From: Variovorax sp. dw_308
Lineage (GTDB): Bacteria > Pseudomonadota > Gammaproteobacteria > Burkholderiales > Burkholderiaceae_C
DNA: 64,000 bases
Direction of reading: 5' to 3'
Assembly (NCBI RefSeq): GCF_019207085.1
Contig: NZ_JAATOM010000009.1
Coordinates: 1 to 64,000, forward strand
Part shown: positions 45,501-52,465 of the stretch, piece after piece
How the letters are laid out: every line of letters begins with the position of its first letter
Numbering within the stretch: the stretch's first letter is position 1
Notes under the pieces: model-generated
Seen by the model: the letters and a program-made list of their open reading frames with translations, nothing else
Database searches by the model: none
What the model was told of the DNA's origin: nothing
Translations under genes and position numbers: made by a program

Positions 45501-46738
45501 TTGACCACTGCCCCCACGTTGTCGTCCAGGATGGTGATGTTGGCCGCCGGCACGCCAGTGAAGGTGACCGTGTAGCCGGTCAGGACGAAATTCAAAAGAA
45601 TGATCGGGTCGACCAGCGTGACAGCGCCGCCGGTCGGGCTCGTGAACGAAATCGACGCCGGGTAGCTCGTGCCGTTGGACGACGCATTCACGGCGAGGCT
45701 CTGGACGCCGTTGCCATTCACGGCGCCCGTCGCCACGCTGTCGCTTCCCGGCGACGCCGCGTAGTTGACGCCGTAGCTCACGCCGCCATTGGAAGCGCCC
45801 GGACCGGTGAAGGAATCCATTGCGATGTTGATGACGCGCGCCGTGCCGCCCGCGGTGGGCGTGAGGGTGATGGTGCCGACGCCCTTGCCGTCCTGCGTGG
45901 AGTCGCTGGTCCACGGGATGATGGTCGGCGTGTTGGCGGCCAGTTCGTGGTTCCAGTCGGGCGCCGCGACGGCTTTGGTGTCGATGACGCCGATGTGCGT
46001 CTCCAGCACCCAGTCGCCGCCGAGGCTGGCCGCGCCGGTGTCGTTGGTCGACGCCGCGATGTCGGCATGCGTGATGTTCGCCAGCGTGTTCGCGGCTTGC
46101 AGGCCGATGTCGCCCGCGCTGAAGTCGCAGCCGTAGATCAGGATGTCGCCGTGGACCGCGAGGGCGTTGCCGATGGTGACGAGGTCGTCGTGGTACTGGC
46201 CCTGCATGCTGGCCGTGGTGAGCACCGCCGTGCCCAGGTCGAGTTCGCCGGCCGAGCCGTGCGCCAGGATGTGGATGGCGCCGATGCCGGTGCGCCCGGC
46301 CAGCGCCTGCGCGATGTCCTTCACGCCGTCGGTGCCGGGCTCGATGTAGTGCACCTCGGCGTTCGCGGGCAGGGCGGCCACGAGTTGCGCCACGTCGGGC
46401 AGGTCGTGTTCGACGAAGTAGACCGCGGGCGCCGTGGCAGCCGGTGCAGCCGGCGCAGCGGCCGCGGGCATCGCGGCGGGCGGTGCCGCTGGCTGTGCGG
46501 CGGGCGGGTTCGCATGCTCCAGCGCCTGTGCCAATTCCGCCGTGGAGGCTTGCGCGTCGTGCGCGGCCTGCACGCCGTCGGCATGGTGGTCGGGCACGTG
46601 CGCCGCGGCGGTGGCTGCGGCGGCGGCATCCAGCAGGACGCGCGGCTCGAGTGCCTGGAGATGCATGGGCAACGAGAGGTCGGTCGCGCTCCGGGCCCAG
46701 TCGACGTGGCGGTGATGAGGTTGATCGCGTTTGAACAT
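39296..46738 (-). CDS. Giant DUF4347/cadherin-repeat surface protein B, 3' end frameshifted by a deletion
   Basis: The open frame encodes 2480 residues. The N-terminus has ALEPRVLLDAAAA (LEPR-XLL-type motif, about residue 30), an Ala/Pro linker, DUF4347 (about 105-290: ILAHGSAGELDLGTAVL, DILIYGCDFSAG), many cadherin-like repeats ending in VNDAPV, one VNGSFENGG beta-sandwich module, and a calcium-binding thrombospondin-3-like section at about 1575-1925 (SDGDGVPDVTDIDDDNDG). The last repeat breaks at ALATLGY, near 39762. From there the frame reads about 155 unrelated Arg/Pro-rich residues, while the tail matching paralogue A continues in another frame to 39589. Probably a damaged surface adhesin. 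GGAG lies before the ATG. Confidence 0.85.
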   Translation of the reverse strand: MFKRDQPHHRHVDWARSATDLSLPMHLQALEPRVLLDAAAAATAAAHVPDHHADGVQAAHDAQASTAELAQALEHANPPAAQPAAPPAAMPAAAAPAAPAATAPAVYFVEHDLPDVAQLVAALPANAEVHYIEPGTDGVKDIAQALAGRTGIGAIHILAHGSAGELDLGTAVLTTASMQGQYHDDLVTIGNALAVHGDILIYGCDFSAGDIGLQAANTLANITHADIAASTNDTGAASLGGDWVLETHIGVIDTKAVAAPDWNHELAANTPTIIPWTSDSTQDGKGVGTITLTPTAGGTARVINIAMDSFTGPGASNGGVSYGVNYAASPGSDSVATGAVNGNGVQSLAVNASSNGTSYPASISFTSPTGGAVTLVDPIILLNFVLTGYTVTFTGVPAANITILDDNVGAVVNGSTVSFTAGAGNGASMAAIRLTGNYTNSIPFTTSNTTVNGSVGMNLLVNNVDVALSSNQVPAAQAATEDVPRVFSTANGNAIQVVDIDGDLAGQNPITTITLTGTNGTMTLSGIAGLTFSVGDGTSDGAMTFFGTRSAVNAALNGMSFTGTQDFSGTGTVQIASAVAGDATGTHTNSVTLNIAAANDAPVLDPAAAAPALPAVNEDSALPSGAVGLLVSGIVGANVTDVDAGAVKGIAITGADATNGTWYYSINSGSTWTAIGAVSNASALLLNTTNTRVYFRPNADFNGTVDPGLTFRAWDTTSGTNGTLASTAVNGGTTAFSAATDTVSASVTAVNDAPVNNLPAAAWTTNEDANVLLPGLSVTDVDAAGGTITVTFSVTSGTLFSPAGGGVNVTGNLTSSVTLSGTLSNINSLLAGGTPLVFTPVKDFNGSVTLTMLTNDGGNTGTGGALTDSDTKTITVVAVNDAPVLDPAAAAPALPSVLEDAAVPTGGVGLLVSAIAGANVTDVDSGAVKGIAITAADTANGTWYYSINNGSTWLVMPAVSDANALLLTNAGSSRVFFRPGPNFNGSVDPGLTFRAWDTTSGTNGGVADTRTNGTTTAFSLATDTVSASVTAVNDAPVNTLPATFTTNEDTPLTLTGLSVADVDSAAGVISVQFTVASGSLSATSGAGVTATASNRGLTLTLSGTLADINAYLASALAPVYTPDANINGPVTLTMLTNDGGNTGTGGALTDSETSTITIVAVNDPPILSLAGDVVVNGSFENGGQAWSTNSSLFETNPVSSYGAPASGAGTKVLEVEGAAMSPQSTPTWDQTTFNTVGGQTYRLSFIATKRNGNTADFGFVAAEGVTLLNFTTTSAWNTYTVTFTATDATTFIRFTSIGSSGGSFVQPGDGVGLLLDDVQVRPVDTPYLTTYTENGPAVAIAPTPGILDVDNANMASAKVVIGNGVAGDVLSVVGALPAGITASYDAASFTLTLSGSATKANYNTALSQVFYQSTSDDPPAAARSILVTVNDGSADSNTAVTSVAIVQVNDAPVNTLPAAGYSGAQNRGIALTGLSVADVDAESGTISVQLSVSGGTLAAASGAGVTVANSGTASLTLSGTLASINAYLASSAAPVYSPAANATGGVTLTMLTNDGGNTGGGALTDTDTTTITVLLDSDGDGVPDVTDIDDDNDGILDTVENTLPPSLVDGSNEGAVGVAWTESTNTASLNGNITGTGWTPVAGTPDTWKGPFSLTGTGFWAGAMNGVPGAADGQVFIGLYGGSADETMTRTIPVSAGIQVGDKVQINYNEIFGGVAGLTPVGQSTNFIFTIDGVAYQGASMTYTGNVPKTWTADVITFTATTNSPKIVVSIKPTGEYNYLGFDSFEVRKVAAITAAQDPDGDGLPNSLDLDSDNDGIPDNIEAQTTAGYIAPSGQGAAMTDVDRDGLDDRYDANTASTDPTLSKGLTPVNTDAAAPVPDAIPDYLDPDSDNDGTPDIAERRDGLPTTITSTTDTDHDGLLDIFEGGTPNNGYKVTGAVYNGTTFTLADTDGDTTPTGAGAVPLSADFDYRDNTNRPFIDLNSVASAADTARNNTVNYSDGAPAVKIATAAADVNDAGENDLLTMHIQVASGILDGAAEILTIGGIDFPLNANSTRTLTVGATTFSAAYTTPGGFTITRNGGGAMPQADLDTLVRGIAYRDTLGHVTTGNRTLIFDVVDSTGLVSPAAVATIAVTSNNTAPVAVDDTFSTNEDTSLALPLVANDTDANNDPLSVYSVNGVTLSGGVQAVIVPHGVVLVAANGTLSFQPTADYNGPVTFDYVVQDGFGGQDTGTVNITVIPVNDAPVNHVPGTQTVDEDTSLAFTGAQLISVNDVDGNLATTRLTVNSGTLTVSLAGGATVSAGANGTQALTLSGTQAQINAALATLGYPRRRTARACRHHAAASQRPPRRGGAPCLSGRLLGATRAGEPPPGDDGCCVAGGVDLSRSESRMGARAEGGGYAPPRMSPGLRPPPLFRCGGHPPPSAQDKSRRAGRSTPARPGHVGGVLPPRPPATVAADTESCKRRGSFILARHDAATHHHA
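39589..39762 (-). pseudogene. Out-of-frame native C-terminal tail of adhesin B
   Basis: This short frame encodes about 57 residues ending YPGDFSAQLAQASRRPATMD then VALLEALT and a stop. It aligns along about 54 residues, without gaps, to the C-terminus of paralogue A (SPGDFASQLSQASSRLVEVD then AELLDALG). It is not in frame with the upstream adhesin B coding sequence, and the region between the last cadherin repeat and this tail is missing. It therefore marks the original end of the gene. Confidence 0.75.
43285..43339 (-). repeat. 55-nt DNA segment repeated within and between the two adhesin genes
   Basis: This segment encodes MLTNDGGNTGTGGALTDSE and recurs almost unchanged at 44131-44185 (adhesin B) and 49969-50023 (adhesin A); a shorter relative is at 42037-42088. 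Near-identity at DNA level within otherwise diverged cadherin repeats indicates recent duplication or gene conversion, and offers sites for recombination. Confidence 0.8.
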
Positions 46739-46936
46739 TCAACTCCAAGCCTTGTTGCACGTGTCAACGAATCGTGTCGGCAAGGTGGATATTGCGCTTA
46801 TCCGGGCGCTTGCACCAGTGCCGGCAGGCGTCCTGAAGCCAGTGTGAAGCGGCGCAGCCGACCGGGCACGCTGCTGCGCAGCGCCTTTCCCGGCCAGGTC
46901 GCGGTCCCTTTGCAATCGGACGATGGCATACCCACG

Positions 46937-49900
46937 TCAACCGAGGGCGTCCAGCAGTTCGGCATCGACTTCGACAAGCCGGCTGCTCGCCTGCGACAGC
47001 TGGCTCGCGAAGTCGCCCGGCGACACGGGCCCGGCCGCATCGGCACGGCGCTCCCCGCGCGGCTTGAGGTTGCTGCGACGTTCCTGCATCACGGTGTTGG
47101 CAGCGTCGATGTCCACGTTGTGCACATGCGTCTCGCCATTGCGGCGTTCCACCGTGATGCGCAGCGAGATGCGCTCGGTGCCTGCGGGCGGATCGATCAG
47201 GATCAGCCCGCTCGGGTCCACGCGGATCCAGCCGGGCAGCGGCCGGCCGTCCGCCAGCGTCGCGCTCACGCGGCGCACGGGCGCCTTGCCGGTGGAGGCG
47301 TCGTCCACGCCGATCAGGATCTGGTGCCCGTCGGTGTTCATCTCCAGGATCACGTCCGTCTTGCCCGGCGTCCCGAAAAGCCGCAGCGAAGTCGCCACGG
47401 CCAACTCGTTGCCACCAAAGCGGGTGCGCTGCGGATTCCAGAGGCTGAAGCGGGTGCGGTCGCGCAGCGCGGTGTCGCGAATGACCGAGGCGAGCGGGCG
47501 ATAGAACGACGGATCGCCGGTGACCATGCGCGAAGTCGCCAGCTCGGTGCCCCCGAGCGAGTCGATGCCGTTGACGGCCGCCACCACCGCGCCTTGCGCA
47601 CCTTCGAGCGGCACGAAGGACACGTCGCGCATGGTCGCCGGGGCGGTGTCGGTCGGCCCGTACACGAACACGAAATCCCTGTACACCGGCGCTTCGCCGA
47701 GTGGCCCGGGGAGCGGTTCCGGAGCCGGCGGCTCCGGCTCCGGCACCGTCACCGGCGGCGGCGGGGCCACCTCCACCGACACCTTGCCCGAGGTCTCGCC
47801 GCCATGCCCGTCGCTTACCGTGAAGGTGGTGGCGGGCGTCGTGCCCGCATAGCCCGGCGCAGGCGTGAAGACAAAAGTGCCGTTGGAGCCCATCACCACC
47901 GTGCCGATCGGCTTGGCGTAGCTGTCGCCGGGGGCCGAGGGCGCGTCGTCGATGATCTCGATGGCCAGCGTCTTCGGGAAGCCCGCCGTGTTGTTGCTCT
48001 TGGCGTCGGTCATGGACAAGGTGGTGCTGTCGAAGACCTGTCCGCCGGTGTGGTCGGCCCTCACGTTCAATGTGAAGACGTAGTCGACGACACCGCTGGC
48101 GGGGTCGAAGCCGGTGAGTTGCAGTACGCCATGCGCCATGACGATGTCGGCCGATGGGGCTGCGGTGCTGAAGCCTTGCAATTCCGCCGCAGTGAAGGTG
48201 GTGCCGCCTACCGTCAGCGTTACCAGCGGGAAACCGGGCGACACGACGATCAGGAAGGTGCCGTCCAGCGTCTGGCCCGCGCCCGGCGCGCTGCCACCGG
48301 CCAGGCCCGATTCGAGCACCTGGCCGTCGCTGCTGCCCGCATCGTTGAGACCGACGATGGAGGGCACGCCCACCACGTCGATGCTCAGCGTGGCGGTGGC
48401 GGGGCTGCCATCGCCGTCCCTGATCTGGTAGGTGAAGACGTCGGTGACCTGCTGGCCCGGCGTGAGTGCGATCACGGTGGCGTTGGCGAAGTCGGGGTTG
48501 TAGGTGTAGCTGCCGTTGCTGTTGAGCGTGACGCTGCCGTAGGTGCCCGCGAGCGTCGTGCCGAGGTTGCCCGCGACCGGCGTGCCGGTGCCGGCGATGA
48601 CGCCGGTCACCACCGGCGTCGCGGGGCCGTCCGCACCCGCGGTGTCGGCGACGCCGTCGTTGGTGTTGGGATCGGTGGCGTCCTGTGCGCCGGTGAAGAC
48701 ATTGCCGCCCGCCACGCTGCTCGGCTGGCCGGGGATGTTGATCGCGACATCGATGTCGTTGCGCGCGATGGGGGTGTCGTCCAGGATGTTGATGGCCAGC
48801 GTGCCCGGCGTGGTCGTGTCGCCATCCGCATCGATGGTGGTCAGCACGAAGCCGTCGTTCACGGTGCCGCCGCTGTGGTCGGCCGCGCTGGTCAGCGTGT
48901 AGGTGTACGTCGCCACGCCGGCCGCGCTGTAGCCGGTGATCTGCAAGGTGCCGTGGGCGCCGACGATGGTGATGGGCGCGCCGGGCGTGGCGGCGCTCAG
49001 TTGCGCCGTGGTGAGGGGCGCGCCGCCGTTGATGCGCAGGCTCGTGAGGTTGGCCGGCGGGCCGAGCGTGAAGGTGCCGGTGGCGCCCAGGCCGGCGCCG
49101 CCCGCGTCGCTGCCGCCGGGCAGGGCGCTCTCGCGGACCTGCGCGTCGGTGCCGGCCACGGTGCCGTCTGCGAGGCCGCTGACCGCCACGTCGTCCGGCA
49201 CCGGCGTGACGGTGATGGGCACGGTGCTCGTGCCGGTCAGCGACGTGCCGTCGGTGGAGCGCACCGTGAGGGTGTCGTTGCCGTTGAAGTTCGAGTTGCC
49301 CTGGTAGGTGAGCAAGGCCAGCGCGGCGTTGATCTGCGCCTGCGTACCCGACAACGTGAGCGTGCCGCTGCCGTTGGCGCCCGCGACGATGGTGGCGCCG
49401 CCGGCCAGGTTCAGGTTGAGCAGGCCGTTGCCCACGCTGAGCTGCACCGTGGCCAGGTCGCCGTCGGGGTCGTTCACGCTGATGAGGCTGGCGCCGGTGA
49501 AGGCCAGTGGCGAGTCTTCGGGCACGGTCTGCGCGCCGGGCACCGTGTTCACGGGCGCGTCGGGCACCGGCGTGACGTTGATGGCGACCGTGTCGGAGTC
49601 GGTGAGCGCCGGCGTGCCGGCATCGGTGGACAGCACCGTCAGCGTGTCGGGGCCGTTGTAGTTGGCGTTGCCCAGGTAGCTGAGCGTGGCCAGCGCCGTG
49701 TTGATCTGCGCCTGCGTGCCCGACAGCGTCAGCGTGCCGGAGTTGTTGGCACCGGCGCTGATGGTGGCGCCGCCGGCAAGGCTCACGAGCAGCGTGCCGT
49801 TGGCGACGCTGAGCCGCGTGCTGACGAGATTGGTGTCCACGTCGCCGACGCTGATCGTGTTCACGCCGGTGAAGGGGAGCGAAGTGTCCTCCGCCACGGT

Positions 49901-52420
49901 CTGCGCGCCGGGCACGGCGTTGATCGGGGCTTCGTTGACGCGGGCGGTGACATTGATGATGCCGGTATCGGTGTCGGTGAGCGCGCCGCCGGTGCCGGTG
50001 TTGCCGTTGTCGTTGGTCAGCATCGTGACGTTGACGACACCCGTGAAGCCGGTCGTCGCCGTGAAGACGGGCGCAGACGCCGATGCGAGGTAGGCGTCGA
50101 TGTCCGCCAGCGTGCCGGTCAGCGTGACGGAGGCAGAGCCGCTGCCGCTCACGCCGACCACGCCGGAGGATGTGGCGGCAAGGGTGCCGCTGCTGGCCGT
50201 GAGCTTGACGGAGATCGGGGCGCTGGCGGCATCGAGGTCCGACACCGACAGGCCCGTGAGCGGGATGCCCCGGTTGGTGGGACCGGTCCAGCTCGCAGGA
50301 ATCGTGTTGACCGGCGCATCGTTCACCGCGATGACCTTGACCGTCGAGATGGCAGGCGTCGAGTCGCTTGTGCTGTCATTGGCGATCACGCTGATGCTGC
50401 GATCCACCGTGCTCGGGTTCTCCGAGGTCGACGAGTAGCGGATCGCGCGCAAGGCGGTCTGGTAGTCCTTCAGCGTCGCCGCGCCGGACAGCGTCAGCGT
50501 GAAGGTGCTCGCGTTGTAGCTGGCGGTGATGCCCGCCGGCAATGCACCGGAGACAGCGAGCACGTCGCCCGCCTGGCCGTTGCTGACGATCGCGCGCAAC
50601 GAGGCGATCGATGTGCTGTCGTTGTCCAGCACCTGGGCGTCGGCGCTGGCGATGGCGACGCCCGCGCCGTTCTCGGTGTAGGTCGTCGCGTAGTCGCTGG
50701 TCTGGAAGTGGACGTCGTCGAGGATCAGGCCGACACCGTCGCCGGGCCCGCGGAAATCGCCGTAGGTGAAATCGGGCTGGCTCGTCGAGCCGTCCGACGT
50801 GATTCGCACCAGCGTCGTCGTGCTGGTCGCGGTGAACTTGACCGTGTAAGTCGTCCACGCTGCACCGGTCGTGAATCGCAGCACCTCGGCGCCATTGATC
50901 GACATGATGCCCCGGTCTCCGACCGTGATCTGGGTCCGCGTGGAAGCCTGGATCGAGTAGTAGTAGGTCTGGCCGACCACTGTTGCAAGGCTCTGCTCGA
51001 CATACGATGGCACGCCCGTAAAACCACCTTCCACCTCCACCACCAGCGTGCCATCGGCGGCGCCGGCGCCTGGGTTGTACATGCTGCCGGCGCCGACCTC
51101 GAACCCCGCATTGCCAGTCCAGCCCGTTCCACTGCCGGTCTCGAAGGAGCCGTTGACCATGGTGTTGACCGCGAGGAGCACGATGGGCGCCGCGGCGGAC
51201 GGTGCGAGCACCGGCACGATGGGCGGCGGGGCGGGAACCGCGGGGACGACGCCGATGCCGATGGTGTCCGTGCTCGCGGCCGCGCTGGCGTCGCGCGATG
51301 TCACGGTGAGCGAGTCGAGCCCGATGTAGCCCGTGTCGGCCAGGTAGGTCAGGGTGCCCAGCGTGGCGTTGATCTGCGCCTGCGTGCCGCTGATGGTCAG
51401 CGTCTGCGTTCCGCTGGCACCGGCACTGATCGTGGCACCGCCCGTTGGCACGACGTTGAGCGCCCCGTGCGTCACGGTGAGCTCGGTGCTGCTCAGGTCG
51501 CCGTCGGCGTCACTGACACTGATGGCGTTTGCGTCACTGAAGATCAATGCGGTGTCCGTGCCGATGATGCGGAAGGAGGGAACGGTCTGCACCGGCGGTG
51601 CGAGCACGTGGTCCCAATCGGGTGCCGCAACCGCCTGGGCCTCGATCGGGCCGGTGTGGTCTTCCAGCACCCAGTTGCCACCGAAGGCCGCGGCGCCGGT
51701 CGTGTCGGCCGACGCGGCAATGTCGGCGCCGCTGATGTTGCCGAGCAGTTCCATCGCGTGCAGGCCGTCCGCGCCGGCGCCGAAGTCGCAACCGTAGAGC
51801 AGGATGTCGCCATTGGCCGTCAGGCTGCGGCCGATGGCGACCAGGTCGTCGTGGTACTGGCCCTGCATGCTGGCCGTGGTGAGCACCGCCGTGCCCAGGT
51901 CGAGCTCGCCGGCCGAGCCGTGGCTGATGATCTGGATCGAGGCGATGCCGGTGCGGCCCTGCACGGCCTGTGCGATGTCCTTGATGCCGTCGGTACCGGG
52001 CGCGATGTAGTGGACCTCGGCATTGGCGGGCAGTGCCGCCACGAGTTGCTGCACATCGGGCAGCGCGGCGTCGACGAAGTACAGGTCGGTGGCAGGGGCG
52101 GCGGTCGCGACCGGGGTAGCGGCGCTGGCGACTGGCACGGGCGCAGGCGTGGGCTGTGCCTCAGGTGCCGGCGGCGCGGCAGGCGGATTCGCATGGGCCA
52201 GGGCCTGCGCCAGTTCCGCCGCCGAAGCCTGCGCGTCGTGCGCGGCCTGCTCGGCATGCACCGGGTTGTCGGCCACCACCTTGGCGGCGGTGCCGGCGGC
52301 GGCCGCATCCAGCAGCACGCGCGCTTCGAGGGCATGCAGGTGCATCGCCCCGCGCATGTCCATGGACGCGGTCATCAGGTCGACTTCGCCGTGGCGACGC
52401 TGTGGGTTGCGATTGAACAT
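46937..52420 (-). CDS. Giant DUF4347/cadherin-repeat surface protein A
   Basis: A 1827-residue paralogue of protein B, apparently intact. Order: ALEARVLLDAAAAG (LEPR-XLL-type motif, about residue 30), Ala/Pro linker, DUF4347 (about 110-275: IISHGSAGELDLGTAVL, DILLYGCDFGAG), a VNGSFETGS beta-sandwich module near 410, cadherin-like repeats with VNDAPVN boundaries, a Pro/Glu hinge (PVTVPEPEPPAPEP), a cadherin/CADG-like end domain (LPGWIRVDPSG), and a tail ending in GDFASQLSQASSRLVEVD. There is no Sec signal peptide. AGGGGA lies 7 nt before the ATG. It is 45 nt downstream of the M50-HlyD gene and presumably exported by that system. Confidence 0.88.
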   Translation of the reverse strand: MFNRNPQRRHGEVDLMTASMDMRGAMHLHALEARVLLDAAAAGTAAKVVADNPVHAEQAAHDAQASAAELAQALAHANPPAAPPAPEAQPTPAPVPVASAATPVATAAPATDLYFVDAALPDVQQLVAALPANAEVHYIAPGTDGIKDIAQAVQGRTGIASIQIISHGSAGELDLGTAVLTTASMQGQYHDDLVAIGRSLTANGDILLYGCDFGAGADGLHAMELLGNISGADIAASADTTGAAAFGGNWVLEDHTGPIEAQAVAAPDWDHVLAPPVQTVPSFRIIGTDTALIFSDANAISVSDADGDLSSTELTVTHGALNVVPTGGATISAGASGTQTLTISGTQAQINATLGTLTYLADTGYIGLDSLTVTSRDASAAASTDTIGIGVVPAVPAPPPIVPVLAPSAAAPIVLLAVNTMVNGSFETGSGTGWTGNAGFEVGAGSMYNPGAGAADGTLVVEVEGGFTGVPSYVEQSLATVVGQTYYYSIQASTRTQITVGDRGIMSINGAEVLRFTTGAAWTTYTVKFTATSTTTLVRITSDGSTSQPDFTYGDFRGPGDGVGLILDDVHFQTSDYATTYTENGAGVAIASADAQVLDNDSTSIASLRAIVSNGQAGDVLAVSGALPAGITASYNASTFTLTLSGAATLKDYQTALRAIRYSSTSENPSTVDRSISVIANDSTSDSTPAISTVKVIAVNDAPVNTIPASWTGPTNRGIPLTGLSVSDLDAASAPISVKLTASSGTLAATSSGVVGVSGSGSASVTLTGTLADIDAYLASASAPVFTATTGFTGVVNVTMLTNDNGNTGTGGALTDTDTGIINVTARVNEAPINAVPGAQTVAEDTSLPFTGVNTISVGDVDTNLVSTRLSVANGTLLVSLAGGATISAGANNSGTLTLSGTQAQINTALATLSYLGNANYNGPDTLTVLSTDAGTPALTDSDTVAINVTPVPDAPVNTVPGAQTVPEDSPLAFTGASLISVNDPDGDLATVQLSVGNGLLNLNLAGGATIVAGANGSGTLTLSGTQAQINAALALLTYQGNSNFNGNDTLTVRSTDGTSLTGTSTVPITVTPVPDDVAVSGLADGTVAGTDAQVRESALPGGSDAGGAGLGATGTFTLGPPANLTSLRINGGAPLTTAQLSAATPGAPITIVGAHGTLQITGYSAAGVATYTYTLTSAADHSGGTVNDGFVLTTIDADGDTTTPGTLAINILDDTPIARNDIDVAINIPGQPSSVAGGNVFTGAQDATDPNTNDGVADTAGADGPATPVVTGVIAGTGTPVAGNLGTTLAGTYGSVTLNSNGSYTYNPDFANATVIALTPGQQVTDVFTYQIRDGDGSPATATLSIDVVGVPSIVGLNDAGSSDGQVLESGLAGGSAPGAGQTLDGTFLIVVSPGFPLVTLTVGGTTFTAAELQGFSTAAPSADIVMAHGVLQLTGFDPASGVVDYVFTLNVRADHTGGQVFDSTTLSMTDAKSNNTAGFPKTLAIEIIDDAPSAPGDSYAKPIGTVVMGSNGTFVFTPAPGYAGTTPATTFTVSDGHGGETSGKVSVEVAPPPPVTVPEPEPPAPEPLPGPLGEAPVYRDFVFVYGPTDTAPATMRDVSFVPLEGAQGAVVAAVNGIDSLGGTELATSRMVTGDPSFYRPLASVIRDTALRDRTRFSLWNPQRTRFGGNELAVATSLRLFGTPGKTDVILEMNTDGHQILIGVDDASTGKAPVRRVSATLADGRPLPGWIRVDPSGLILIDPPAGTERISLRITVERRNGETHVHNVDIDAANTVMQERRSNLKPRGERRADAAGPVSPGDFASQLSQASSRLVEVDAELLDALG

Positions 52421-52465
52421 CTGACTTCCCCTGCTGCCTTGCGGCTCGTGGTCATTCGCGCGCTG

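Noticed and set aside
39800..50100. Regularly spaced DNA repeats that might be taken for a CRISPR array.
   Set aside because: They lie in frame inside coding sequence, encode cadherin-like repeats and have no spacer structure or cas genes.
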